64,000 bases of DNA from Chryseobacterium sp. LJ668 (GTDB lineage: Bacteria; Bacteroidota; Bacteroidia; Flavobacteriales; Weeksellaceae), in contig NZ_CP080443.1 of the NCBI RefSeq assembly GCF_019613955.1, positions 3,023,001-3,087,000 on the forward strand, written 5' to 3'. A program made the position numbers and the translations under genes. The first letter of the stretch is position 1; the number at the start of each line of letters is the position of its first letter. Of the stretch, positions 40,173 to 48,243 are shown piece after piece. The notes beneath the pieces were generated by a model that searched no databases, was not told the DNA's origin, and saw nothing but the letters and a program-made list of their open reading frames with translations.

Positions 40173-40180
40173 TATCTTTG
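40173..40180 (+). promoter_or_regulatory. Promoter -7 element TATCTTTG of the OmpA-like barrel gene
   Basis: TATCTTTG, an exact TAnnTTTG match, leaves a leader of about 90 nt before the ATG at 40274, long for this genome. Confidence 0.5.
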
Positions 40181-40273
40181 GCAAACAATTTGAAAGATAC
40201 CACTCGTCAAACTCAAAAAAGTTTGTCAGTAAAATTTAAAATTAGAAAAGTAAAATATTAAAAATTTAAAGTT

Positions 40274-40966
40274 ATGAAAAAGTTAATTTTAGGACTAGCG
40301 TTAACAGCAGGTTCATTAGCATTCGCTCAGACAACAACGACAACTACTTCTACGTCATCAGCAATTAGATTTGGTATCAAAGCTGGAATGAACGTAGCTT
40401 CATTGTCAGATGATGCAGGACTTGAAGATCAGAAATCAAAGATCGGCTTTAATGCAGGTGTTTTTGCGTCGATTCCATTAGCAGAATCTTTCAGCATTCA
40501 GCCAGAGATTTTGTATAGCCAATACGGAGCAAAAATAGAAAATACAGACGAATTTACTGTTCTAGGTACCACTACAAGAAATGTAGAGTCTTATTCTACA
40601 AATCTTGATTATATTACTGTACCGGTAATGTTCCAATATAATTTTGTGCCAAATTTTTATGTTGAAGCAGGTCCAGAATTCGGATTTTTAATCAGTGCTA
40701 AGAACAAAGGAGACAGAAATACAACAGTTACAACTGGATCAAATGTTTCGACAAGTTCATCTAGTTACACTGAGGATATTGACAAGGATAACTTGAATAC
40801 TTTCAACTTTGGTGTTGGTATCGGTGCTGGTTACTACTTCACAGACAATATCGGTATTACTGCTAGATACGTTGCAGGTGTTACAGATGTTGCTAAAGAC
40901 AGACCTAGCGGTTCTGATGCTGTAAGAAACAATACTTTCCAAGTTGGTTTAGCTTACAAATTCTAA
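40274..40966 (+). CDS. Outer membrane beta-barrel protein (OmpW/porin-like family)
   Basis: A 230-residue protein with a clear signal peptide (about 1-19, cleavage after LAFAQ region) followed by a Thr/Ser-rich stretch (TTTTTTSTSS) and an eight-stranded beta-barrel pattern: FGIKAGMNV, FNAGVFASIPL, FSIQPEILYSQYG, YITVPVMFQYNF, FYVEAGPEFGFLIS, FNFGVGIGAGYYF, IGITARYVAGV and the closing FQVGLAYKF ending in Phe. It fits the small outer-membrane barrel family abundant in Bacteroidota. A long promoter leader and a very strong terminator suggest high expression. Confidence 0.9.
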   Translation: MKKLILGLALTAGSLAFAQTTTTTTSTSSAIRFGIKAGMNVASLSDDAGLEDQKSKIGFNAGVFASIPLAESFSIQPEILYSQYGAKIENTDEFTVLGTTTRNVESYSTNLDYITVPVMFQYNFVPNFYVEAGPEFGFLISAKNKGDRNTTVTTGSNVSTSSSSYTEDIDKDNLNTFNFGVGIGAGYYFTDNIGITARYVAGVTDVAKDRPSGSDAVRNNTFQVGLAYKF

Positions 40967-40991
40967 GAATTTAGCAAATCAATTTCAATTA

Positions 40992-41030
40992 AAAAGGGTC
41001 AGACTTAATAGTAAGTCTGACCCTTTTATT
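40992..41030. terminator. Strong bidirectional terminator (16-bp stem)
   Basis: AAAAGGGTCAGACTTA (40992-41007) pairs perfectly with TAAGTCTGACCCTTTT (41012-41027) over a 4-base loop, between convergent genes. Confidence 0.92.
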
Positions 41031-41049
41031 TTAGCTTATTTTATCTCTT

Positions 41050-42549
41050 TTAATTAAATAATTCTATCTCTTCTCCTTTTGCAACAGGATATTCTTCCGT
41101 AAAACATCCAAAACAATGGTCAGAAGATCCTAAGATTGCTTTAAGATTATCTGTGCTTAAAAACTCTAAGGAATCAACTCCCAAATAATCTCTTAATTGT
41201 TCTGTTGTCATATTGGCAGAAATCAGGTCATCTTTTGAAGGTGTATCAATACCCAAATAACAAGGTGCAATAATCGGTGGAGAAACACTTCTGAAGTGAA
41301 TCTCTTTTACACCCGCTTCCTTGAGAATTTTAACCAATCGTTTGGATGTGGTACCACGAACGATTGAATCGTCAATGATCACTACTCTTTTACCTTTAAT
41401 TTCAGAAATAATCGGATTCAGTTTTAAATTGACTACTCTTTCTCTCATTTCCTGAGTCGGGACGATGAAACTTCTTCCGATGTATCTGTTTTTAATCAAA
41501 ACCGGACGGAAAGGTATTCCCGAAGCTTTCGAAAAACCGATCGCAGCCGGAACTCCGGAATCCGGAACACCAATCACAATATCAGCTTCTACAGGAGCCT
41601 GCTCCCAAATTTTTTCACCAGATTTTTCTCTGATTTCGTAGACATTGATGTTTTGTAATGTAGAATCGGGTCTAGCAAAATAAATATATTCAAACGAACA
41701 GATTCTTTGTTTTCCTCTTTCTTCATTCACCATGTAAGAATTCAGTTTTCCGGGCTCGTTTTCGTTGGTATAAATGATTTCTCCAGGTAAAATATCTCTC
41801 ACATATTGAGCTCCAACTGCATCTAAAGCTACAGATTCTGAAGCAACAACATAGGTTTTTTCATCCACTGCACCTAAAACCAAAGGTCTGATTCCGTTAA
41901 AATCTCTGAATGCGAAAAATTTATTTCTCGTCATCCCGACAACAGAATAGGCTCCTTCAATTTTCTCCATGGTCGCTTTGATAGCTCCACGTAATCCTAA
42001 ATCAAGATTCTTTTGTATTAATCTTAAAATAACTTCAGAATCAGAAGTTGCCCTGAAGACTACACCTTCAGCTTCTAATTCATTTTTTAGCTCCCTCGCA
42101 TTGGTTAGGTTACCATTGTGAGCGATCGAAAGTATAATCTGGTCATATTCATTTTTAGCGAAAAATGGCTGAAAATTATATTTCTTTTTGTCTCCTGCAG
42201 TGGTGTAACGGGTGTGCCCGATTGCAGAATTTCCCATAAAAGCTTCAGGATCCTGGATCTCTTTATAAACATCCAAAACCAACCCTTCATCTTTCATATT
42301 GGTAATTTTCCCGTCTTTCAAAACAGAAATACCGCACGCTTCCTGACCTCTGTGCTGTAATGCGAAAAGACCGAACTGTGAAAGAGAAAACGTATCAAGA
42401 TCATTATCAGAATACATTCCGAAGATGCCGCACTCCTCATTAGGAGCATCCAGCCTTTCTTCTTCCTGGGTTCTGAAAAGATTTCTTCCGTAGGTTTGAT
42501 TTTCAAACTGTTTTAAATATTCACTTTTATGAATGTCTAAACTTTTCAT
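41050..42549 (-). CDS. purF: Amidophosphoribosyltransferase PurF
   Basis: A 499-residue enzyme catalysing the first step of purine synthesis (PRPP + glutamine to phosphoribosylamine). The N-terminal glutaminase uses C40 (EECGIFG), which becomes N-terminal after removal of a 39-residue propeptide. The phosphoribosyltransferase motif VVIIDDSIVRGTTSKR is near 375. Cysteines in RICSFE, IAPCYLG and DHCFGCF match the four [4Fe-4S] ligands of the B. subtilis-type enzyme, so this is the Fe-S form with propeptide. purC lies 102 bp upstream in the same direction. Confidence 0.96.
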   Translation of the reverse strand: MKSLDIHKSEYLKQFENQTYGRNLFRTQEEERLDAPNEECGIFGMYSDNDLDTFSLSQFGLFALQHRGQEACGISVLKDGKITNMKDEGLVLDVYKEIQDPEAFMGNSAIGHTRYTTAGDKKKYNFQPFFAKNEYDQIILSIAHNGNLTNARELKNELEAEGVVFRATSDSEVILRLIQKNLDLGLRGAIKATMEKIEGAYSVVGMTRNKFFAFRDFNGIRPLVLGAVDEKTYVVASESVALDAVGAQYVRDILPGEIIYTNENEPGKLNSYMVNEERGKQRICSFEYIYFARPDSTLQNINVYEIREKSGEKIWEQAPVEADIVIGVPDSGVPAAIGFSKASGIPFRPVLIKNRYIGRSFIVPTQEMRERVVNLKLNPIISEIKGKRVVIIDDSIVRGTTSKRLVKILKEAGVKEIHFRSVSPPIIAPCYLGIDTPSKDDLISANMTTEQLRDYLGVDSLEFLSTDNLKAILGSSDHCFGCFTEEYPVAKGEEIELFN

Positions 42550-42651
42550 TTCTATTTTTTCTAATCTAGATTTGTTTTGATAGATGTCTAATTAGATGAA
42601 AAATCAAATATTATGTTAAATAAAAACTTAACATCTAATTTTATCTAAATC

Positions 42652-43374
42652 TTATTTCTGAAGAACAGTTTTAAGCCTGTTATAAATTTCTACATAAGCC
42701 TCGGTAACTTCTCCTAAGTCTCTTCTGAATCTGTCTTTATCCAATTTCTTCATCGTGTCTTTGTCCCAAAGTCTGCAAGTATCAGGAGAAATTTCGTCAG
42801 CTAAGATTATTTCGCCGTCTGAAGTTTTTCCTAATTCGATTTTGAAATCAACCAAGATGATATTCATTTTGTCGAAAAGGTCTATCAGAATTTCGTTGAT
42901 GTCTGATGTCAATTCATACATTTCGTCAAGCTCTTCATAAGTAGCTGCGCCTAAGAAAACTGCGTGGTGATCATTAATCAATGGATCTCCCAATTCGTCT
43001 TTTTTGTAACAGATATCGAAGATTGTTACCGGAGATTTGATTCCTTCTTCAACGCCTAATCTCTGTGCCATGCTTCCTGCAGAATAGTTTCTTACCACCA
43101 TTTCCAAAGGAATAATAGAAACTTTTTTTACCAATTGTTCTCTCTCGTCCAATTGCTTAATGAAATGAGTTTTAATCCCTTTTTCATTTAAATATTCAAA
43201 GATAAGAGTGGTAATAGCGTTATTCATTTCGCCTTTCAAATCAACAGATCCTCTTTTTTGAGCATTAAATGCTGTAGCATCGTCCTTAAAACGCACTACA
43301 ACTTCATCAGGATTATCGGTAGCAAATACCTGTTTTGCTTTACCTTCGTACAACATTTCTTTCTTTTGACTCAT
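42652..43374 (-). CDS. purC: SAICAR synthase PurC
   Basis: A 240-residue phosphoribosylaminoimidazole-succinocarboxamide synthase (step 8 of purine synthesis; ATP-dependent condensation of CAIR with aspartate). Motifs: [11 protein letters not shown] near 7-17, KDDATAFN near 31-38, [14 protein letters not shown] near 92-105, [16 protein letters not shown] [11 protein letters not shown] near 175 and [14 protein letters not shown] near 192-205. The length is normal for the short bacterial form. It lies upstream of purF with a 102-bp gap and may share a transcript. Confidence 0.96.
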   Translation of the reverse strand: MSQKKEMLYEGKAKQVFATDNPDEVVVRFKDDATAFNAQKRGSVDLKGEMNNAITTLIFEYLNEKGIKTHFIKQLDEREQLVKKVSIIPLEMVVRNYSAGSMAQRLGVEEGIKSPVTIFDICYKKDELGDPLINDHHAVFLGAATYEELDEMYELTSDINEILIDLFDKMNIILVDFKIELGKTSDGEIILADEISPDTCRLWDKDTMKKLDKDRFRRDLGEVTEAYVEIYNRLKTVLQK

Positions 43375-43445
43375 AATTTTTACTTTTTTTAAAAAGGAAT
43401 TCGCGAATCTACGATTTCCGTTTCTGCATTAGATTTATATTATTT

Positions 43446-44141
43446 TTACTTAAATAAAATTCCTGTTAAAACAGCCATTCCAAAGCTCAGCAATGTGCCA
43501 ATGAGCACATATTCTGTCAGTTTTCGCTGTTTTGCCTGTGCAAGATCGCTGAATCTGAAAACAGATTTTGCTGCGACCATAAATCCTACACCTTCCCAAT
43601 GATTGACTATGATAAAGGTGAACACCAAAAGACGTTCTAAGATTCCGATATATTTTCCGGCGCTTGATAAAGATTCGGTTTGTATATTACTTTGTTCTTC
43701 TGCAACAGGGGTCCAAGACGATAATAGTGTTCTAATAATAATTGATGTCGGAGCAGTTAAAAACAATGCCGCTACTACTATTTTTAAATAATTCTGATCT
43801 TTTAAAAATTCAAAATTAAATTCATTACAATAAAAAGCTATGCCTGCAATTACCGCAATGTGCAGAATCTGATCGATGAAAAACCATCTTTTTTTAGTTT
43901 TTACATTTTGAAACTGGATCTTAGCAGAATCAATGATAAAATGTGAAATCCCCACCAATGCTGGAATCCACCATAATTCAATATTCCACAGGAAAACGAA
44001 ACTTAAAACAGTGTGAATCAGAACATGAAAGTACAAATATTTACTCTTCAGTTTTCTATTTTCTTTATCTGAAACCCATGAATTTGGCTGAAGAATAAAA
44101 TCTCCGAGTAGATGTGCCAATATGAGTAGATTAAAGATCAT
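43446..44141 (-). CDS. DUF3307 family membrane protein
   Basis: A 231-residue integral membrane protein with about six hydrophobic helices. It carries the DUF3307 features LAHLLGDFILQP near 7-18, HVLIHTVLSF near 40-49 and HFIIDSAKI near 66-74, all with conserved His/Asp in the membrane. The family is paired with SatD-type proteins in Gram-positives and Bacteroidota (satD-satE arrangement in streptococci, from memory), and here the two genes are separated by a single base. The function is unsettled, with links to acid or envelope stress. Confidence 0.87.
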   Translation of the reverse strand: MIFNLLILAHLLGDFILQPNSWVSDKENRKLKSKYLYFHVLIHTVLSFVFLWNIELWWIPALVGISHFIIDSAKIQFQNVKTKKRWFFIDQILHIAVIAGIAFYCNEFNFEFLKDQNYLKIVVAALFLTAPTSIIIRTLLSSWTPVAEEQSNIQTESLSSAGKYIGILERLLVFTFIIVNHWEGVGFMVAAKSVFRFSDLAQAKQRKLTEYVLIGTLLSFGMAVLTGILFK

Positions 44142-44142
44142 G

Positions 44143-44748
44143 CTACAGTTCTGAAATTTTCTTTTTAAAATATTGATTGGTTTCTACGATAAGATCATAG
44201 TTGGCTCTTTTCAGCCTTTGACTGATTGATGATTGTGATATGGTGTACTTTTTTGCGAGATCCTCCTGTGTGATATCGTTATTCATGATCATTTCGTGGA
44301 TGATTTCTGCAGTTGCCATCGTCCAGTTATCAAAATCTTTAGAAGACCATTTAAGCAGAATATTGAGATCTCGGTCTAAAAAATCGTTTGAAGTTTTGAT
44401 AGAAACGGTATGGCCGTCACTCTTAAGATCATTTAATAATCGACCGGAGTTGACATATGCTGTACCGTTTGATTCAGTGATCTTCCCGGAAGAAAAATTT
44501 TCCTCACCAATACCAATGGCAATTCTTACATCTAAATTTTCCTGACTTCTGATTAGAGATTTTATGGCTAGAAAACGCCAGAAAACGTCATCGATATTGC
44601 ATTTGAACTGAAACTCATCACCTCTATAAATTTCCCATGTCTGTGGGGTACTGCCCCACTTTTCAAGGAGATTTTTTAGTTTGGTAATCCAAACTTCAGT
44701 GTCTGCATGTTGCGAATTTATAATATCACCGGTGATGACCGCTATCAT
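44143..44748 (-). CDS. SatD family protein with C-terminal HTH
   Basis: A 201-residue protein of the SatD family. The opening IAVITGDIINSQH and YRGDEFQF near 42-49, followed by AIGIGEENFSS, resemble the nucleotide-cyclase-like fold. A C-terminal helix-turn-helix (LAKKYTISQSSISQRLKRANYD near 166-188) indicates DNA binding. SatD occurs with a DUF3307 membrane partner. Its promoter region carries three TATAAG-N8-CTTATA palindromes at a 29-bp period, which could be its own binding sites. The start ATG is 4 bp from the first -7 element. Confidence 0.85.
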   Translation of the reverse strand: MIAVITGDIINSQHADTEVWITKLKNLLEKWGSTPQTWEIYRGDEFQFKCNIDDVFWRFLAIKSLIRSQENLDVRIAIGIGEENFSSGKITESNGTAYVNSGRLLNDLKSDGHTVSIKTSNDFLDRDLNILLKWSSKDFDNWTMATAEIIHEMIMNNDITQEDLAKKYTISQSSISQRLKRANYDLIVETNQYFKKKISEL

Positions 44749-44752
44749 TCTG

Positions 44753-44760
44753 CAAATATA
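44753..44760 (-). promoter_or_regulatory. Promoter -7 element TATATTTG of satD
   Basis: The minus strand reads TATATTTG, exact TAnnTTTG, overlapping the first palindrome and ending about 4 bp before the ATG at 44748, so the transcript would be leaderless or nearly so. Confidence 0.5.
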
Positions 44761-44777
44761 AGCATAAATACTTATAT
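44756..44777 (-). promoter_or_regulatory. satD operator 1
   Basis: ATATAAG (44756-44762) and CTTATAT (44771-44777) are perfect arms around 8 bp; the core is TATAAG-N8-CTTATA, overlapping the -7 element. Confidence 0.65.
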
Positions 44778-44785
44778 GTAAAAAT

Positions 44786-44805
44786 TATAAGTAGAGACGC
44801 TTATA
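44786..44805 (-). promoter_or_regulatory. satD operator 2
   Basis: TATAAG (44786-44791), 8 bp, CTTATA (44800-44805): the same palindrome exactly 29 bp from copy 1. Confidence 0.65.
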
Positions 44806-44814
44806 GATATTGAT

Positions 44815-44834
44815 AATTAGTGAATCAGCTTATA
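44815..44834 (-). promoter_or_regulatory. satD operator 3 (degenerate half)
   Basis: AATTAG (44815-44820), 8 bp, CTTATA (44829-44834): one intact and one altered half-site, again 29 bp from copy 2. Confidence 0.5.
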
Positions 44835-44854
44835 TCAATCAATGACAATTGACG

Positions 44855-46717
44855 TTATTTTTTTAAAAACTGAACAGTTTTTTCGTCTAATTTAAGTAAA
44901 TAGTTACCTGTTGTCAATAACTTAACTGATATATAATTTTTGTTTTTGAAAGGATTTTTTTCTGAGTACATCAATTTTCCGGAGAAATCTAAAATCTGGA
45001 TTTCTTTCACTTTATCCACATTACCTTTAACGTAAATACTCTCATCTGCAGGATTAGGATAAATTTGAAATTTGTTATTGTTAAAAATAATATCAGATGT
45101 AGAAAGCGTTCCGAGATTCATACAATAATCACTTGCGTAAGCATCCCATTCTGAAATGCTGAAAGTTGTCGTCGGTTGATTGACCGTGCTTTTTCTGTAT
45201 AATGAAACGTTTGCCAATGTAGAAGTATTTGATTGTCCGCTCACTCCTATTCCGTCAACACTTGTAGATTTATATCTTAATTCTATATAATTACTTCCTG
45301 AATACGTCATTTGCGGAGCTGCCGTTACAAATTTAGCCTGATTGATCGTGTAGCAGGAAAAATTGGCAGCAGGATTTAAAACAACAAAAACTTCGTTATT
45401 CTGAACCGTTCCTTCCAGTTCGTAAGGATCTACAAAATAATAGTTTGTTCCGCTGTAAAACTGAATTGACAATCTGTAATCACTCAAATTAACAGGATGT
45501 CCCGTTTTATTGGTAATTTCTAAAGCTTTATTATTTGATGTGCCTTCCAAATATTTAGAAACAAATAAATCTTTAGAATAGATATCGGTTGCCAAAGTTG
45601 TTGTAGAAACAATATTGCTGTCAGAAGAAAGTAAATATCCATTATCATATGATTTTACTGTAAACTGATAGGTTGTAGATGGTAGTAAATGATCAATGCT
45701 TATAGAAGTTCCCTGGGTAGAAGCTACCACAGTTCCGTTTTGATAAACTTTATATCCGATCACATCTGTACTTGCACTTGGTGACCAGTTTAAGGTTGCA
45801 AAATAAGCGCTGTTTTGGGTTACCGTTAAATTAGTCGGAGTTTGTGGAACAATTGCATCTGAAGTCTGTCCCCAGATTGCGTTCACCCATGAGGGATTAT
45901 CTATAAAAGGATTTCTGTTTTTCTGAATTGCATACACTGCATTATTTCTGTCAATTTCTCTTTGTGAAACAGGATCTTGAGCATGCCACTGAAGAAGCAT
46001 TGCAATGTAAGCTGGATCAAAAGATCTTTCTTCAGTTCCATCTAAAGGATTCGTATCGGAAGTAGGATTTGTGCTATTGTTAAAATTAAACGTTCCTAAT
46101 TTCCCTTCATATCTTACTGCAAAATATAGTAGACATCTTGCTACATCACCTTTAAATTCATTGATAGGTTCGTAAACACGGCCCGTGTAGACTGATCCGG
46201 GAATTACACTGTTTCCGATTTTTGAGGAATTCGTAAAAGTATAAAATGTAGTGGCTCCTGCAATACCGTAAGGATAATTACTCCTGAGCTGATTGATTCT
46301 CGCGTCTGTAGGAACCACATAAAATAGATCGGAGTACATCGGATAATTGCTATAAAATGTACTTTGAGGCATCATGTGCTCTCTGTTCCAGCCCTGTCCT
46401 TCTGCTGATGCACTACCGATAATATTGGCTGTAGTATATTCATAAGAATCTGGACCTGTCGGAATTTCAGAATACATATCCAATAAAATGGTAGTGTTTG
46501 AAGCACCGTGATCATAATATTTATCCAGATCTGTCTGATTATAGAAATTGGTGAGATCACCATAGTGCCAGTTTATATTTTTAGCTGAAATAATCTCATG
46601 TACCTTAGATTTCAAGGCATATCCCGTTAAAGCAGCTGTTCCATCATAATATCCTGCAGGAATTTGAGCAAACGCATAAGACGAAATAAGTAAAAGAGGA
46701 AGTAAAAGTTTTTTCAT
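44855..46717 (-). CDS. Secreted endonuclease I family protein with FN3, lamin-tail-like and T9SS domains
   Basis: A 620-residue exported protein. After a signal peptide (about 1-18, ISSYAFAQ), an endonuclease I (EndA/NucM) His-Me domain spans about 20-300, with the catalytic WNREHMMPQS at 110-119. A fibronectin type III domain follows (about 305-395), then a lamin-tail-like beta domain (about 400-520) and a C-terminal T9SS type A sorting domain (about 545-620; IYPNPADESIYVKG and a final LLKLDEKTVQFLKK). It should be secreted by T9SS and degrade extracellular DNA or RNA. It is read toward satD from a separate promoter. Confidence 0.93.
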   Translation of the reverse strand: MKKLLLPLLLISSYAFAQIPAGYYDGTAALTGYALKSKVHEIISAKNINWHYGDLTNFYNQTDLDKYYDHGASNTTILLDMYSEIPTGPDSYEYTTANIIGSASAEGQGWNREHMMPQSTFYSNYPMYSDLFYVVPTDARINQLRSNYPYGIAGATTFYTFTNSSKIGNSVIPGSVYTGRVYEPINEFKGDVARCLLYFAVRYEGKLGTFNFNNSTNPTSDTNPLDGTEERSFDPAYIAMLLQWHAQDPVSQREIDRNNAVYAIQKNRNPFIDNPSWVNAIWGQTSDAIVPQTPTNLTVTQNSAYFATLNWSPSASTDVIGYKVYQNGTVVASTQGTSISIDHLLPSTTYQFTVKSYDNGYLLSSDSNIVSTTTLATDIYSKDLFVSKYLEGTSNNKALEITNKTGHPVNLSDYRLSIQFYSGTNYYFVDPYELEGTVQNNEVFVVLNPAANFSCYTINQAKFVTAAPQMTYSGSNYIELRYKSTSVDGIGVSGQSNTSTLANVSLYRKSTVNQPTTTFSISEWDAYASDYCMNLGTLSTSDIIFNNNKFQIYPNPADESIYVKGNVDKVKEIQILDFSGKLMYSEKNPFKNKNYISVKLLTTGNYLLKLDEKTVQFLKK

Positions 46718-46879
46718 TCTGTAAAAATATGTTCGCTAAATTAATAATTTCCTGTAATTTAAATAATCATTTGCCATTAATATTATGTTAAATTTTCACT
46801 TATAAAAAACTGATAAATAAAACATTAGGTAAAATTTTTATACTCAAAAGAATTTTTTTTAGTATTTAAGCAATTTAAG

Positions 46880-46887
46880 TATCTTTG
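46880..46887 (+). promoter_or_regulatory. Promoter -7 element TATCTTTG of the acyl-CoA dehydrogenase
   Basis: TATCTTTG lies 18 bp before the ATG at 46906. The longer in-frame TTG start at 46885 falls inside this element, which rejects it. Confidence 0.6.
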
Positions 46888-46905
46888 GGCATTAACTTAT
46901 CTAAT

Positions 46906-48045
46906 ATGAATACAGAAACTATCAACAACATTAAAATGATAGCTGAAACAGCAAAAGAATTTGCTGAGAAAAATATCAGACCCAATATCATGGAGTGGGA
47001 CGAAAGCCAGACTTTTCCTAAAGAACTATTTCATCAATTAGGAGATATGGGTTTCATGGGAATCGTAATTCCCGAGCAGTATGGTGGTTCTGGTTTGGGA
47101 TATCATGAGTATGTGACCATTCTTGACGAGATTTCTCAGGTAGATCCTTCTATCGGTCTTTCTGTAGCAGCTCACAACTCATTGTGCACCAATCATATCT
47201 ATGAATTCGGAAACGAAGAACAAAGAAACAGATGGCTTCCACAATTGGCAACCGGAAAAGTAATCGGAGCATGGGGATTGACAGAGCACAATACAGGATC
47301 TGATTCTGGAGGTATGTCTACTACAGCTGTGAAAGACGGTGACGAATGGGTAATCAACGGAGCGAAAAACTTTATTACACATGCAATTTCAGGAGATATT
47401 GCTGTCGTAATGACAAGAACAGGGGAAATTGGTGCTAAGAATAATTCTACCGCTTTCGTTCTAGAAAAAGGAATGGCTGGTTTTACTTCTGGTAAAAAAG
47501 AAAACAAATTAGGAATGCGTGCTTCAGAAACAGCAGAACTTATTTTTGATAATGTTAGAGTTTCAGATGCAAACCGTTTGGGAGAAGTTGGTGAAGGCTT
47601 TAAGCAGGCGATGAAAATATTAGACGGAGGAAGGATTTCTATTGCTGCATTAAGCTTAGGAACTGCAAGAGGAGCTTACAAAGCTGCTCTGAAATATGCT
47701 AAAGAAAGACATCAATTTGGAAAATCTATTGCTTCTTTTCAGGCGATCAACTTTATGCTGGCTGATATGGCAACAGAAATTGATGCTGCAGAATTGCTGA
47801 TTCAAAGAGCTTCTACGTTGAAAAATGCTAAGCAAAAAATGACAAAAGAAGGTGCAATGGCAAAATTATACGCTTCTGAAGCATGTGTAAGAATTGCTAA
47901 CAATGCCGTGCAAATTTTCGGAGGGTACGGTTACACGAAAGATTTCCCGGCTGAAAAGTACTACAGAGATTCAAAATTATGTACAATCGGAGAAGGTACT
48001 TCTGAAATCCAGAGATTGGTGATCGGGAGAGATATTACTCAGTAA
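46906..48045 (+). CDS. Acyl-CoA dehydrogenase
   Basis: A 379-residue FAD-dependent acyl-CoA dehydrogenase, catalysing alpha,beta-dehydrogenation of acyl-CoA in beta-oxidation. It shows PEQYGGSGLGYHEY near 55-68, GLTEHNTGSDSGGM near 120-133 (FAD/substrate binding), KNFITHA near 152, RISIAALSLG near 240, and the C-terminal YGYTKDFPAEKYYRDSK followed by GEGTSEIQRLVIGR with the usual catalytic Glu. The chain length preference is not evident; short/medium-chain or branched is likely. It is a single gene with its own promoter and terminator. Confidence 0.94.
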   Translation: MNTETINNIKMIAETAKEFAEKNIRPNIMEWDESQTFPKELFHQLGDMGFMGIVIPEQYGGSGLGYHEYVTILDEISQVDPSIGLSVAAHNSLCTNHIYEFGNEEQRNRWLPQLATGKVIGAWGLTEHNTGSDSGGMSTTAVKDGDEWVINGAKNFITHAISGDIAVVMTRTGEIGAKNNSTAFVLEKGMAGFTSGKKENKLGMRASETAELIFDNVRVSDANRLGEVGEGFKQAMKILDGGRISIAALSLGTARGAYKAALKYAKERHQFGKSIASFQAINFMLADMATEIDAAELLIQRASTLKNAKQKMTKEGAMAKLYASEACVRIANNAVQIFGGYGYTKDFPAEKYYRDSKLCTIGEGTSEIQRLVIGRDITQ

Positions 48046-48067
48046 TTTTTATTGATTATAAATACTA

Positions 48068-48103
48068 AATAGCACATGCATTTTGCGTGTGCTATTTTGC
48101 TTT
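48068..48103 (+). terminator. Terminator of the acyl-CoA dehydrogenase gene
   Basis: AATAGCACATGC (48068-48079) pairs with GCGTGTGCTATT (48085-48096), loop ATTTT, then TTGCTTT. Confidence 0.8.
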
Positions 48104-48207
48104 AAATACAGGATTTATTACCGTATATTTAATGTATCGCATAATGTTTTAAATCAATTCTCTAAAATTTTCTTAAAAATTTTTGTTTTTCGTAAAACTA
48201 TTTTTAT

Positions 48208-48215
48208 TAGCTTTG
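48208..48215 (+). promoter_or_regulatory. Promoter -7 element TAGCTTTG of the metzincin peptidase
   Basis: TAGCTTTG, exact TAnnTTTG, 28 bp before the ATG at 48244. Confidence 0.5.
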
Positions 48216-48243
48216 GTATTCCACAATCAAAAATGTTATTTAT

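Noticed and set aside
40992..41027. Long perfect inverted repeat that could mark an insertion-sequence end
   Set aside because: It lies between two convergent stop codons, is flanked by A and T runs and has a 4-base loop, so it is an ordinary bidirectional terminator.
43399..43408. ATTCGCGAAT palindrome upstream of purC
   Set aside because: Only 10 bp and single, with no second copy nearby or relation to a -7 element; too weak to call an operator.
46885..46905. Earlier TTG start for the acyl-CoA dehydrogenase
   Set aside because: It falls inside the TATCTTTG promoter element, and the extra residues do not match the family opening.
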